From Chrysoporthe austroafricana (lineage: Eukaryota > Ascomycota > Sordariomycetes > Diaporthales > Cryphonectriaceae): 64,000 bases of DNA. The position numbers and the translations under genes were made by a program. Of this stretch, positions 10,895 through 20,339 are shown piece by piece. The DNA lies in the NCBI GenBank assembly GCA_001051155.2, contig JYIP02000006.1, forward strand, positions 2,170,001 through 2,234,000, in the 5' to 3' direction. The notes beneath the pieces are model-generated. The model did not search any database, was not told the DNA's origin, and worked only from the letters and a program-made list of their open reading frames with translations. Position 1 is the first letter of the stretch, and the number at the start of each line of letters is the position of its first letter.

Positions 10895-12575
10895 ATGGCC
10901 GATGACACTGCTTACATCATTCAGTACAATGGCGGGTCCCTTGTGGCCACTGCTGTTCTTTTTCTTGTCTTGACCTGGTGTTCTGTAGCCCTCCGTGCCT
11001 ATGTACGAGCTTTCATGACAAATGCCTTCGAGGTTGACGACTGGCTTATGCTGGTGGCGCAGGTACGGTTTAAACAGGAGATACCCTCGAGACTGGATCA
11101 AGTTGACGCGTGTCCCAACAGGCAAACTTTACTGTGTCTTGCAGCTTCATATTCGTTGGTGTCGCCAACGGCATTGGGAGGCATAACTCCGTCCTGCCCC
11201 AGAGGGAGCAGATCGCGGGCTTGAAAGTATGCTTCAAGGAAAGGCCACCGGCACGCGCGTTCACAAGGCTGATCGCTATGTTACAGTGGCAAGCCCTCGC
11301 AACAGCAACATACATCACGAACATGATGTTCATCAAGCTCAGCATCGGCGTCTTTCTCCTGCGTCTCGCAACCCAGAGACGCTTCAAGTGGATCATCTGC
11401 ATCAGCATGGCCGTTGTCTTCCTCTGGTCCACTGCCCTGTTCTTCTGGGATATCTTTCAGTGCCAGCCCGTTGCCGCCCAGTGGGACACGACCATACCAA
11501 ATTACATATGTGTCTCGGCGTCGCAGGTGGTCAAAGCTGCATATGCCCTGTCGGTCCTCAACATCTTGACCGACTGGCTCTATGCTCTTCTCCCGATCCC
11601 GATGATATGGAAGGCGAAGATGACGCTGCAGACGAAGTTCACGGTTGCCTTTGTGTTGGGCTTGGGAATATTGTGAGTGACGAACCTCGTGATGGAGGCA
11701 CCAGGGGCTATGCCTAATGCGTGTTTTCTTATCACCTTGCTGACCTGCGTGCCACAAGTGCATCCATTGCCACACTCATCAGAGTCAGGTTCTTAGCGGA
11801 TTTGACAGACGTCGACGATATCCTCTGTGAGAAGCCACTCCCCGCCTTTAATGCATACCCGTGGCTCATTTCGTGTCTCTCTCCCTCCGCTCACAGCTAA
11901 TCTTCTCGATGCCCAGACGCCGGCACAGACGCCATGGTGTGGACACTCGTCGAACCAGGCGTCGCGATCGTCGCCTCCTCCCTCGTTACTATCCGACCAT
12001 TGCTCCGCCAGATGCGCCTCAGGGGGTTTGAGTCCTCTGAGCGGAGCCGCAGCCTGAATGTCTTCAATCGATACGGCCGTAATCGTGATGTCTGCGAGAT
12101 TCCAGCGAACGGTGCCGATTCAGCACAGGATCCGGAGGCCACTGGGATGACTGGCTTTGGACCGGAAGACTTGAAGCTCAAGGATCTGGAAAGCGGCACT
12201 TCACGCTCGGGATCGAGACAAAAAACGAAAGACTTTTCAAGCTGGGACACTACGCTGGCCTCGAGCACATCAGATCACGACAGGGAGATAGGGAAGAGCC
12301 CTAACCAACACTGTGGCATCGGTGTGGCTGTCACCGTGCTGGAGGACGATGAGATCGACGTCGACGAGATCTCGCCCGTCGAACCACACCCAGGACCAGG
12401 CGCGCAGACGGACAGTAGCGAGAGCGTGTTTGTCATCGAAGGACCGCCGAGGATACACCCGGGCAGGACGATGTGGCGGAGCGAGACGCCGGCCACCCCC
12501 GAGGAATCGGACGTGATACAAGGGCTGAGATATCCAGTGAGAAGAGGTGGAGATTTTCGGCAACCGATGTCCTGA
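10895..12575 (+). CDS. PTH11-like / rhodopsin-domain seven-helix receptor
   Basis: Five exons: 10895-11062, 11122-11226, 11287-11672, 11759-11826 and 11917-12575, giving 461 residues. The seven-helix core matches the fungal rhodopsin-domain (SAT4/PTH11-like) membrane family: SVALRAYVRAFMTNAFEVDDWLML after helix 1, NMMFIKLSIGVFLLRL in helix 3, FQCQPVAAQWD extracellular loop, LNILTDWLYALLPIPMIW in helix 5, ASIATLIRVRFL in helix 6, and MVWTLVEPGVAIVASSL in helix 7 followed by IRPLLRQMRLRGF. The C-terminal 200 residues are acidic, Ser-rich and probably a cytosolic signalling tail. Pth11 in Magnaporthe senses host surface cues, but most relatives are of unknown ligand. No N-terminal CFEM domain is present. 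The intron at 11227-11286 is a multiple of three without stops, and two tandem acceptors (11916 and 11928) are possible for the last intron. Confidence 0.85.
11063..11121 (+). other. intron 1 of the PTH11-like receptor
   Basis: 59 bp, donor GTACGG, acceptor CAG. Splicing joins LMLVAQ to ANFTVSC in phase 0. Confidence 0.85.
11227..11286 (+). other. in-frame intron 2 of the PTH11-like receptor
   Basis: 60 bp, donor GTATGC, acceptor CAG, no stop in the reading frame. Removal joins the conserved helix 3 region as AGLK/WQALATATY, which fits the family; retention would insert 20 residues rich in Lys, Arg and Pro before that helix. Confidence 0.72.
11673..11758 (+). other. intron 3 of the PTH11-like receptor
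   Basis: 86 bp, donor GTGAGT, CTGAC branch near 11740, AAG acceptor. Restores the family motif ASIATLIRVRF. Confidence 0.85.
11827..11916 (+). other. intron 4 of the PTH11-like receptor, with a tandem acceptor
   Basis: Donor GTGAGA; acceptor CAG at 11914-11916 gives LYAGTDAMVW, while a second CAG at 11926-11928 gives LYAMVW. Both keep frame. The first agrees better with the family. Confidence 0.75.
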
Positions 12576-13837
12576 TGCTACTTTGGTTTAGCAGACCAAA
12601 TCACTAGGGCACGGCAGTCAGCCTACATCAAGCTGGCTGAACATTATGGGAGAAAAGAGACGGCCGGCGAGCCGGGGCTGATTTATGGTAGTAGCATGGA
12701 GTTGGTTGATACCATGGTCTTCAGAAGAGAACGGACTCGGCGTTCTGGTGAGCTGTGAAGATGGATTGGGGAGACTGCATTTGTCTATACTCGAATAGCC
12801 ATACCTGCTGTGAGCCGACCTGCAGCTCTTCGTCATAGATTGGTCCTGCATTTGACCACGTAAAAGTCACCACAAAATCTCCTGCTCCGGGAGAAGAAAA
12901 GTCAGGTCCGCCTTGAAAATTTGAATTACATTACGGTCTTCCCGAAACTTGTTTTGAGCCAAGAATTCTCAGGTATTATGGTCGTGAGTGAGGTCTAATA
13001 CAGGATGTGTAGACATAGATTTGGATGCTCGACTAGCATCAACCGTTACCTGAAGGATGGTATTTGGCCGTCATAAACGGAACTGCCCCGTAGAATAAGT
13101 CCAGAATTGCCTTGCCATGCTCAATGAATTTTTGGTTCTCGATAGGGCCGAATCACCGAGCCCTCTTCGTGCTGCGGATTAGAAAGTGCTTCTGCCATAG
13201 CTCTGAATTGTTGACGACAGACCGCGTTACGAGCCTTATGGCGTTCAGGATTTTCGGCCTGCGAGGTCCCACTCAAAGGGCCTCGAGGGATCTTTTTGTT
13301 GTTATTATTGAAGATAGAGTACTTCTGTCGTTCGCAGACGTTCGTTTCATTGCTTTACTGCCGAACACGTAGACTAGGGTTATGCGAATTGCTTTCTCCT
13401 TCAGCTTAACTTCATTGTGGCGTAACTGAAGAACGGGCGAACGTTGAAACATCAAGGGAACGAGTCCAAAAACAGGTTATTTGACTGCTACCTTGAGAAC
13501 ATGGATATAGTGCTCGACCTTTGCCACACTGAGCCTCTTTGAAGGAACGAAATCATACATCTATCTATCTATCTATCTATCTATCTATTGGTGCGTAACG
13601 AGCGTACATTGATATACTCCCCACTATTCCCCTAGCTAGACCGTCTGACACAATTGAAGCGAACAAATTTGCTGATGATGAAGGGCTGACAGGTTGAATA
13701 TCAGTTTGAAAGTAATACGACACAGCTTGACGTCCTACCCATACACTTGGCGGTGCTCTATGCCAATGTAATCTTCAGTAGTCATGTCATTTACAGACAA
13801 GAACGTATTCGGTCTAATGAGCTAGCTGTATTGGCAT
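12576..13837. other. intergenic, 1.26 kb, convergent 3' flanks
   Basis: Lies between the stops of the receptor (+) and the repeat protein (-). It holds a perfect CTAT microsatellite but no supported gene. Confidence 0.5.
13561..13588. repeat. CTAT microsatellite, 7 units
   Basis: Seven consecutive CTAT tetranucleotides in gene-free DNA; a likely length-polymorphic marker. Confidence 0.95.
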
Positions 13838-15361
13838 TCAGTGTTGGTTTTCACCCACTCCCTGGTGCTTGCTGTTGGATGCTTCTTGGTGCTTGCTCTT
13901 GGACCCTCCCTGGTGCTTGCTGTCGGACCCTCCCTGGTGCTTGCTGTCGGACTCTCCCTGGTGCTTGCTGTCGGACCCTCCCTGGTGCTTGCTCTTGGAC
14001 GCTTCTTGGTGCTTGCTCTTGGAAGCTCCCTGGTGCTCGCTGTTAGACGCTCCCTGGTGCTTGCCGTTGGACGCCCCCTGATGCTCCATATTGCTCTTCC
14101 CCTCATGCTCGTCGTTGTTCGTGCCGCGGTTCTGAAGGTGGCTTGCGCCATTCCGGCTGCTGCTCAATTCATGTCCTTGTGGGTTGCTTGCTCCCTCGTT
14201 CTTGCTGTTGCTTGCACCTTGGCTCCCTCCAGATCCAACAGCTACACCTTTAACCACTGGGCCAAGTCCAGCAGAGGACTTATCAGTCTTAGGCGTAACG
14301 ACCTCACCAAAGGTAGGTGAAGACCTATCAGTCTTAGGCGTGATGACCTCGCCAATGGTAGCAGAAGGCTTATCAGTGTCAGGCGTAATGGCCACACCAA
14401 TGGAAGTATCAGGTACTTCGCCCAAAGGGTTCTTGATCACGGGAATTTTAATGTTAGATGCAACAGTCTTAGGCTTTTCGTCTCTGCCGGTAATATCTCC
14501 GTTCTCGTTTCTACCGGTCTTTCCAGAGTCAGCCTCGCCCATACGGCTGTTTTGTGTCTGGATGTTGCTCGCGCCATGGCCCTGGTTGGGAACAGAGTCT
14601 TGATTCTGGCCGTGAGTCGACGTTTCACCCGCAGGCCGGCTTGCTCCTTGACCCTGGCTCTCAGGTGATTGTTGATGGTGACTGTCATCTGATCCGGCCG
14701 CGCGTGCTTGATGAGGAGAGGCCATTCCTTGGGCAAAGCCTTGGCTAGAGCCAGGTACCTTTATACTCGGCTTGAAATCCATACTCGAGCCACCAGACTC
14801 CATGTCCGAGTGAGAGCCTGTGTTGAACATAGACCCCATGCTCGATCCAGAGCCCATGTCCGGCCCAGAGCCCATGTCCGGCCCAGAGCCCATGTCCGGC
14901 CCAGAGCCCATGTCCGGCCCAGAGCCCATGTCCGGCCCAGAGCCCATGTCCGGCCCAGAGCCCATGCCAGACCCAGAGCCCATGCTTGAGCCACCAGACT
15001 CCATGTGCGAACGAGAGCCCTTGTCAAGCATAGAGCCCATACTCGAACCACCAAATTTCATGTCCGAACCAGAGCCTATGTGGGAGCCGGAGACCTTGGG
15101 CGAGTCAGAGTCCATTTCTGGACCCGACTCCATGCCGCCAGGCTCAATGCCCGATCCGGAAGGAAAGCCACGTGAGAAGGAGGACGGCGCACCTCCAGCG
15201 ACAGAATGCTGGGATCCATGGAAATTTGGGCTTCCGTCGGGAGCGCCGAGCGACGAGCCCTGCATATGATTGTCGGATGTCACGCCGTGCGGAGCGGCCA
15301 GAGCCCCCTGGGCAAGGAGGAAGACTACGAGCATGTTGCCGGTCACGTTGGTGGTACGCAT
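13838..15361 (-). CDS. secreted Gly/Ser-rich protein built of several tandem repeat arrays
   Basis: 507 residues from ATG 15361-15359. A signal peptide is clear: a hydrophobic core (MLVVFLLAQGALA) with likely cleavage after ALA-APHG. Everything after it is low complexity. In order come imperfect Met/Gly/Ser repeats (SHMESGGSSMGS), a run of six identical 18-bp units encoding GSGPDM, a Gln/Ser/His-rich linker, three or four 15-residue units of the form GEVITPKTDRSSPTF, and about ten 8-residue units of the type KHQGASNS at the C-terminus, which end the protein as GVGENQH. There is no Cys except none in the mature chain, no GPI-type hydrophobic tail and no enzymatic motif. A hydrophilic extracellular matrix, hyphal-sheath or mucilage protein is a reasonable guess. 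Codon-level identity between units implies recent slippage or unequal exchange. Confidence 0.8.
   Translation of the reverse strand: MRTTNVTGNMLVVFLLAQGALAAPHGVTSDNHMQGSSLGAPDGSPNFHGSQHSVAGGAPSSFSRGFPSGSGIEPGGMESGPEMDSDSPKVSGSHIGSGSDMKFGGSSMGSMLDKGSRSHMESGGSSMGSGSGMGSGPDMGSGPDMGSGPDMGSGPDMGSGPDMGSGPDMGSGSSMGSMFNTGSHSDMESGGSSMDFKPSIKVPGSSQGFAQGMASPHQARAAGSDDSHHQQSPESQGQGASRPAGETSTHGQNQDSVPNQGHGASNIQTQNSRMGEADSGKTGRNENGDITGRDEKPKTVASNIKIPVIKNPLGEVPDTSIGVAITPDTDKPSATIGEVITPKTDRSSPTFGEVVTPKTDKSSAGLGPVVKGVAVGSGGSQGASNSKNEGASNPQGHELSSSRNGASHLQNRGTNNDEHEGKSNMEHQGASNGKHQGASNSEHQGASKSKHQEASKSKHQGGSDSKHQGESDSKHQGGSDSKHQGGSKSKHQEASNSKHQGVGENQH
13862..14095 (-). repeat. about ten imperfect 24-bp units (KHQGxSxS)
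   Basis: Plus-strand unit TCCCTGGTGCTTGCTGTCGG plus four bases; the units differ by point changes that alternate Gly/Glu/Ala and Ser/Asp/Lys in the encoded octapeptide. Confidence 0.88.
14270..14415 (-). repeat. three to four 45-bp units (GEVxTPKTDxSSxxx)
   Basis: The sequence TTATCAGTCTTAGGCGT and close variants recur at 45-48 bp spacing. Encodes a 15-residue repeat in the middle of the secreted protein. Confidence 0.85.
14851..14958 (-). repeat. six identical 18-bp units (GSGPDM)
   Basis: Six exact copies of AGCCCATGTCCGGCCCAG (plus strand) run head to tail, then a diverged copy at 14959-14976. In the protein they give (GSGPDM)n. Confidence 0.95.
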
Positions 15362-16952
15362 CTTGAAATCTTGGAACGCACTTCAATATGCGGTGTAAGG
15401 TGTGTTTTGGGCTGTGACGGGCTCAGGCGATCCTGTGAGAAAACCTCGAGTCGGGTGTAAGGTTGGCGGTTGTGAATGACGGGAAAGAGTAGGTACTACC
15501 GGAGTACTTTGGGGAGAAGTGTTTAGACGACACAGTCGTTTCTCAAGATTGAAAAGGAAGAGAAGAAAACACTACTGCCAGAGTAGATGACTTGAAGTGA
15601 AGTGAAGACTTAAGGGATGATGTTGATGATCAGAATGGGCAATGGACCATGTAGACGATGAGGCTTTATATTAAGATCCTCCCTCAGACACACTCGCGGT
15701 TCTCCTCCGTACATCTCAATCCGACCAGAGGAGGCTTGCGTAGTCTGTCAGACTTATTGAACGGTTGGATGAGATTGAGTAAGATGGCCGTCTCGAATAT
15801 GTGCTCTGCCGTAAGTGAGTCAAGGAACTCAGACAATGGCATGGTAGTCTGAGTGTGCATCTTGTATGGGTTTCCGTATTGTCATTGGCTCCAAAGTCCG
15901 GGGATGCCAGCAATATCCAGTTCATGTATTGTCAGCAAATATTCAGTTAACACACTGGGTCAAAGCAAGCTTGCGTTGCAGCAGTTGGCTTATCAATGTC
16001 AGACATGACGAATGTGGTGATATCTCAAAGAAGTTCCCAACATTCGTGATGACGAATGTTGCGGTCGCAAATTGAACCTCGAGCTGGAGCAGACCGGAAA
16101 TAGCTGCAGCTCATGCTGTTGGAGTGGAGATTTCGAATGGGGCTCAATCCACCTCAAGCGTGACCGATCTTACTGACCCATCCTGAGGCCGGCTGTAGTA
16201 AGCCCAATCGACACTGGCACAATTGTGGTAGCATTTGCTTCGTATTTCTTTTCTCAAACTGCTGTCCTCAATGCATGAAGAAGAAAGAGGGAGTAAGAAA
16301 TGCCTCCCTGGTCGGTAGAGTTTGTGAGCAGTAGCAATAGTGCACGACGAATGCTTTTCGCACCAGGGACTGAGGATAATAATACCAAGGTCTAGATTCT
16401 GCTTTCATTTCATTTCTTGATTTTTTTTTGTTTTGGGGGGGGGGGGGTTATTCGCTTGAATTTGCTTTACCTCCATCCTTAACGAACTGCATAATGATCA
16501 TGCCGAGGGTGCATATCCGTCACAGTTAAGCTAGGGTGCTTCAGAACTTAGAGCACACAGCCACGGAAGTTTTCCATGGTAGGATATCTAAGAGAATGAG
16601 CATGGCTTCAAGTAACGCTTCCACTCCTACCGTTGTATTGCTCGTCTCTGTGCCTCCACAGTCCGAGGCTGAAAAATGGCCCCTCCCACCGTAGCCATCC
16701 ACGCTCTGTATGAGTGTGCACGAAATCACTGGCCATTCCAAACGATCTGCGGGCCTTCGAGAGCACAATCGTTGAAGTTCTAGCCTCCAATGTCATAGCA
16801 GCGGAGACACGTGTTATGAATCGCGATGCCTGACTCCGTAACCCGGCCGCTCTGTCCGCGCCAGTAGAGTCCTACCGCGAATTGGAAGGATTTAATAGCT
16901 CATGTAGGATCCGTTCTCCCTTCGAGTTGACAACCCATACCGCACAGCCCGG
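15362..16952. other. intergenic, 1.6 kb
   Basis: Promoter side of the repeat protein and 3' side of the Ubc7 gene. Contains a homopolymer junction (T9 then a G run at about 16424-16447) and no supported gene. Confidence 0.5.
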
Positions 16953-17519
16953 CTACAGCCCTAACGACCGCCTGACGCTCTCTTGGACCTTCTTATCGTA
17001 CTCCGCCCTGCGGTCGCGCCACATCTTAGCAGCGTCGACATTGGCAGGACTCTCGTCATTCGGCTCGGCCAGGAGGTTCATAACAGAGAGAAGGATTTTT
17101 TCAACGGACTGGATGGGCGACCACCGCTCGGATGCGTGCTCGTAGTGGTTGGGATCGTCGCCGGCTGGGTGGAGGATAGAGATGCAGACCAGGCCGGTCG
17201 GATATACTGTATGTATTTCGCTCGTCAGCTTTCATCCGTCCCAACAGCCCGCGTCTGGCATGTTTCATGGTATACCATTTGGGTGCCACATCTCGCCCAG
17301 GAACTTCATGGTCGGCGGCGACAGCGGGTAGTCGCTCGGGAACTTCAGCTCGGCGGGAAAGACGCCGCCTTCGAAGGGCGTGCCCTCTGGGCCCTGGATC
17401 AGGGCCTGCCAGTTCAGCAGGTCGTCCTCGGAAACGGGGCCGGCGGTAATGCCATCGGGTGGATTGTTAGTGAGCATCCGATACTCTTGGAGGAGCCGGC
17501 GTTGCGCTGTTGATGTCAT
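16953..17519 (-). CDS. UBC7: ubiquitin-conjugating enzyme E2 of the Ubc7/UBE2G2 type
   Basis: E2 enzyme that accepts ubiquitin from E1 and, in the ER-associated degradation pathway, transfers it to substrates with Cue1 and the Hrd1 or Doa10 ligases. Two exons, 17519-17276 and 17206-16953, give 165 residues. The intron (17207-17275; GTATAC donor, CTGAC branch, CAG acceptor) falls just after the HPN motif. The active-site cysteine is in [15 protein letters not shown], and the acidic loop after it ([16 protein letters not shown]) is the 13-residue insertion characteristic of Ubc7/UBE2G enzymes. The N-terminus [16 protein letters not shown] and C-terminal [11 protein letters not shown] also match. 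It shares a 374-bp upstream region with the divergently transcribed Mmc1-like gene. Confidence 0.95.
17207..17275 (-). other. intron of the Ubc7 gene
   Basis: 69 bp; donor GTATAC, branch CTGAC, acceptor CAG, phase 1. Splits the codon after HPN. Confidence 0.92.
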
Positions 17520-17893
17520 TGTGAACCTGTAGCCGCGGAAAAGCGTCGATAAAAGCCAGCAAGATAAGCGGGAAGGATACGAAGGATGCGTCGCAAAGAA
17601 TAGTGAGGTGCCGGTATTGTCGGCGCTGGAGATACCTAGGGCGGTGGTGTGTGAGTTGATGAAGTGGACAGAGTGGGTTGAAGTCACGAAGGACGTACCG
17701 ACAGTAGTACCGGGAAGAGAGGCGGCTGCGCGGGCGAGCCGCGGGCAGGGTGCAGGGGCCCAGCAAGCAGCAAGGCAGGCAGTACTGGGTAGTTCCGGCG
17801 CGCCGTGGGAATTTCTAGCGTCAGGCTTCTGGGAGCTTAGCTCTCTGCGCTTTCACCTTGACACTCGACCAAACCAACCTTCCACGGCACACG
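17520..17893. promoter_or_regulatory. divergent promoter between Ubc7 and Mmc1-like genes
   Basis: 374 bp between the two ATGs must supply both 5' UTRs and promoters. The interval is GC-rich near its middle. No TATA box is obvious, as expected for housekeeping genes. Confidence 0.6.
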
Positions 17894-19837
17894 ATGCCAC
17901 CACGACTGAGCCTGCGGCCCTTGACAGGCCGCAGTCACTCACTGCGCAGATACACTGCGGCCCCGGCGCCAAGTGTCTGCCTTTTTTGCTCCCTCTCAGA
18001 GCGGAGCCTTCCACGGAGGACTCGGCGCAAATCTCTCTCGACGCGACGGAACCATTCTACGTCCACGACCGCGTCCGTCGGAACCTCAGATGCGCGGAAA
18101 GACCTGCAGGAGACCCTCCGGGAACTACAGAAACACGCTGCAAACTACGTGAACCTGTCGCGGGTGCAATTGGCACTCAACGCCCTGCGACAAGAGGCCG
18201 GAGACGAGACTATCCGGGTGGCGATCCTCGGGTTGGCCAACGGCTCAGAATCAGGGCGCACTGCGAAGGAGGTCTTGCGCCTGCTGTTGGCAGATCCATT
18301 ATCGCCTCAACAAGAGTGGGAGAAGGAATTGCTCGGCCATGATATCAACAAACCTCTGATCGTGCGAGTTGGGACCACTCAGCACCTCGAAGGAAGCGAC
18401 AGCGAAGAAGGGAGCCTCACATACGCAAAGGGTGGCTTGTTGAAGGAGTTGAACGTGTCTTCGCCGGGACTGGATGGCAACAGGCTCGAGTTCATGCTCA
18501 TGCAGAGCAACCCACTCGCCGACGCATCAGAGGGCGCAGTACAGGAATTTGAAGAGGCAGCGCTGGTGCCGACAGTGGAAATACCGACATCGAGTACTGG
18601 AAGATATACGCCCGTCACGACACCGGTACACAAGGCGCTGTTAGTCACTGACGGACTTGTGGGATCCGCCTCGTTGATCAATTTCCCCCTCCTATCTTAT
18701 GAGGAGACGATAGCGGGCACGGTGAACCTTCCGGGCTATGAGGTTGAGGACGAGGCGGGATTGCCATTCGTCGCAGTTGATGTAAAGACTGCGGGACAAG
18801 GCGTCTACGCCATCCGTCAGAGTGTCGACAAGGCCTTTGAATACGAGAAGCTGTGGTTCAGGAGCAACATGCCAGCCATTGTGTCGTGGCTCAAGGCAGG
18901 TGCTATGACAACAGACAACAGCACAACCAAAGGCGCAGTCCGAGGCTTGATCGCATCAGTCTTGAGAAATACACTTGCCGCCATCAGACAAGAAGAAGTT
19001 CGCCGCTCGCTTGCAGCGTCTTCGTCCACGGCCTCGCCTAGAGCGGTTATGACCTTGAATAAAGGACTTGCAGACTGGTCTGAGAAGGCTCATGCTGAAT
19101 TGCAGGGAGAAATGGACAGAGCATTCAGCAGTCGACGATGGAGCAAGCTGAACTGGTGGAAGCTATTTTGGCGCGTTGACGATGTCGGCATGCTCTCTTC
19201 CGAGATGCTGTCACAGCGGTTCCTACCCCGGGCAGAGCGCAACGTAATCTACCTCGCAGGCCAAGTCGACGGATCAGGACTGTTCGGGCCAGACAATGGC
19301 AAGGCCGTGTATTCATTGCCTTCACTCTTGTCGGCATCCAAATCAAGATCACCCCCAGATGACTCTACAACAGCGCAGGCCACGACACCTATCTTTCTAA
19401 CAGGGAGCAAGTGGCCTACTCACATCACGTTCACGCGCAACTACCTTCAGTCGGAGACCATTCCCGCGCTTCAGGCACTCGCTCAGAAACTTGTCTTCCA
19501 GTCTGCCAGCTTCTCGGGACTGACCACCGCCCTCGGCGCACTCATGTACTTGTCCTCTTTTGGCATCTCCGAGTCAGGTGCGGTAGTGGCGTTCGGTATC
19601 GTCTGGAGTCTTCGTCGTCTACAAAAGAAATGGGAGACGGCAAGAGAGTACTGGCAGAGCGAGGTCCGGGAGGAAGGGCGCAAGGCCGTTAGAGCCGTGG
19701 AGATTAGTGTAGGCGAGGCGCTGGATACGGCCACGAGAAAGAGTAGCGAAAGGGATGATGAGACACTGTTTGGGGACTTGAAAACGGCCAGGGAGCTTGT
19801 TCGGAAGGCGGAGGAGGCATTAGAGCGACTTAAATGA
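17894..19837 (+). CDS. Mmc1-like mitochondrial inner-membrane pseudo-dynamin
   Basis: 647 residues, single exon, from the first ATG at 17894. The N-terminal 60 residues are Arg/Ser/Thr-rich with almost no acidic residues (PPRLSLRPLTGRSHSLRRY), a mitochondrial presequence. A coiled segment follows (KDLQETLRELQKHAANYVN), then a central domain with a degenerate GTPase-like fold and no P-loop GxxxxGKS that I can find. Near the C-terminus come two hydrophobic stretches (FSGLTTALGALMYLSSFGIS and GAVVAFGIVWSLRRL) and a final charged coiled coil. This architecture is that of fungal Mmc1 (Mdm10-complementing protein 1), reported as a divergent dynamin-like subunit associated with the cristae-organising MICOS complex. 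The assignment is from overall pattern, so the family is fairly sure and the function inferred. Confidence 0.78.
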   Translation: MPPRLSLRPLTGRSHSLRRYTAAPAPSVCLFCSLSERSLPRRTRRKSLSTRRNHSTSTTASVGTSDARKDLQETLRELQKHAANYVNLSRVQLALNALRQEAGDETIRVAILGLANGSESGRTAKEVLRLLLADPLSPQQEWEKELLGHDINKPLIVRVGTTQHLEGSDSEEGSLTYAKGGLLKELNVSSPGLDGNRLEFMLMQSNPLADASEGAVQEFEEAALVPTVEIPTSSTGRYTPVTTPVHKALLVTDGLVGSASLINFPLLSYEETIAGTVNLPGYEVEDEAGLPFVAVDVKTAGQGVYAIRQSVDKAFEYEKLWFRSNMPAIVSWLKAGAMTTDNSTTKGAVRGLIASVLRNTLAAIRQEEVRRSLAASSSTASPRAVMTLNKGLADWSEKAHAELQGEMDRAFSSRRWSKLNWWKLFWRVDDVGMLSSEMLSQRFLPRAERNVIYLAGQVDGSGLFGPDNGKAVYSLPSLLSASKSRSPPDDSTTAQATTPIFLTGSKWPTHITFTRNYLQSETIPALQALAQKLVFQSASFSGLTTALGALMYLSSFGISESGAVVAFGIVWSLRRLQKKWETAREYWQSEVREEGRKAVRAVEISVGEALDTATRKSSERDDETLFGDLKTARELVRKAEEALERLK

Positions 19838-20339
19838 TCCATATGACCAGCAGTCTGGTGAGAATTGTAAATATCATGTACGACAGAGCCTTGCGTAGAT
19901 ACCACGAGTCGGACGTAGTGTCGAATGAATGCTCAACTTGTGAATCGACTCGTGTCAGCACTGATTGGTATTTTGAGTTTGACTGTACGTACGGACGTAG
20001 TTGTCGCCTGTCGCTAGTCCAAGTCCAGGTATCTTCATTGACGAGCCATCAGCAAGAACCCCGGATCATCCGTATTTTGACCCCCTCAACGCCATGCAAA
20101 GGTCCCTCATCATGACAAGTGTGCTCTCCCTCCCTGTATGTTTGTGTGTGCTAGAGGCTTATACAACCTCGCAATCTTCAGGGGACTTCCTTTTCCAAAG
20201 TATCTCGTCCCGTGCGGTTCAGTCGCTGAACCGGTGCCTCGCGGCACCACACTCGTCTCGCCTTCCACCATGCTCAACCGCTGACTCCAGGCGGAAGCCC
20301 AATCTCAGACTGAGGCGCAGTCGCCAAAGCAGTCTGATT
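19838..20339. other. intergenic between convergent Mmc1-like and SmD3 genes
   Basis: 502 bp of 3' flanks; no coding potential recognised. Confidence 0.5.

Noticed and set aside
13822..14320. Plus-strand frames over the repeat arrays (Leu/Val/Ala-rich or Cys/Trp-rich)
   Set aside because: They are reflections of the minus-strand repeats and lack start context; the minus strand has the signal peptide.
14851..14976. Regular repeats as a CRISPR-like array
   Set aside because: Units are contiguous 18-mers without spacers, in frame within a coding sequence of a eukaryote.
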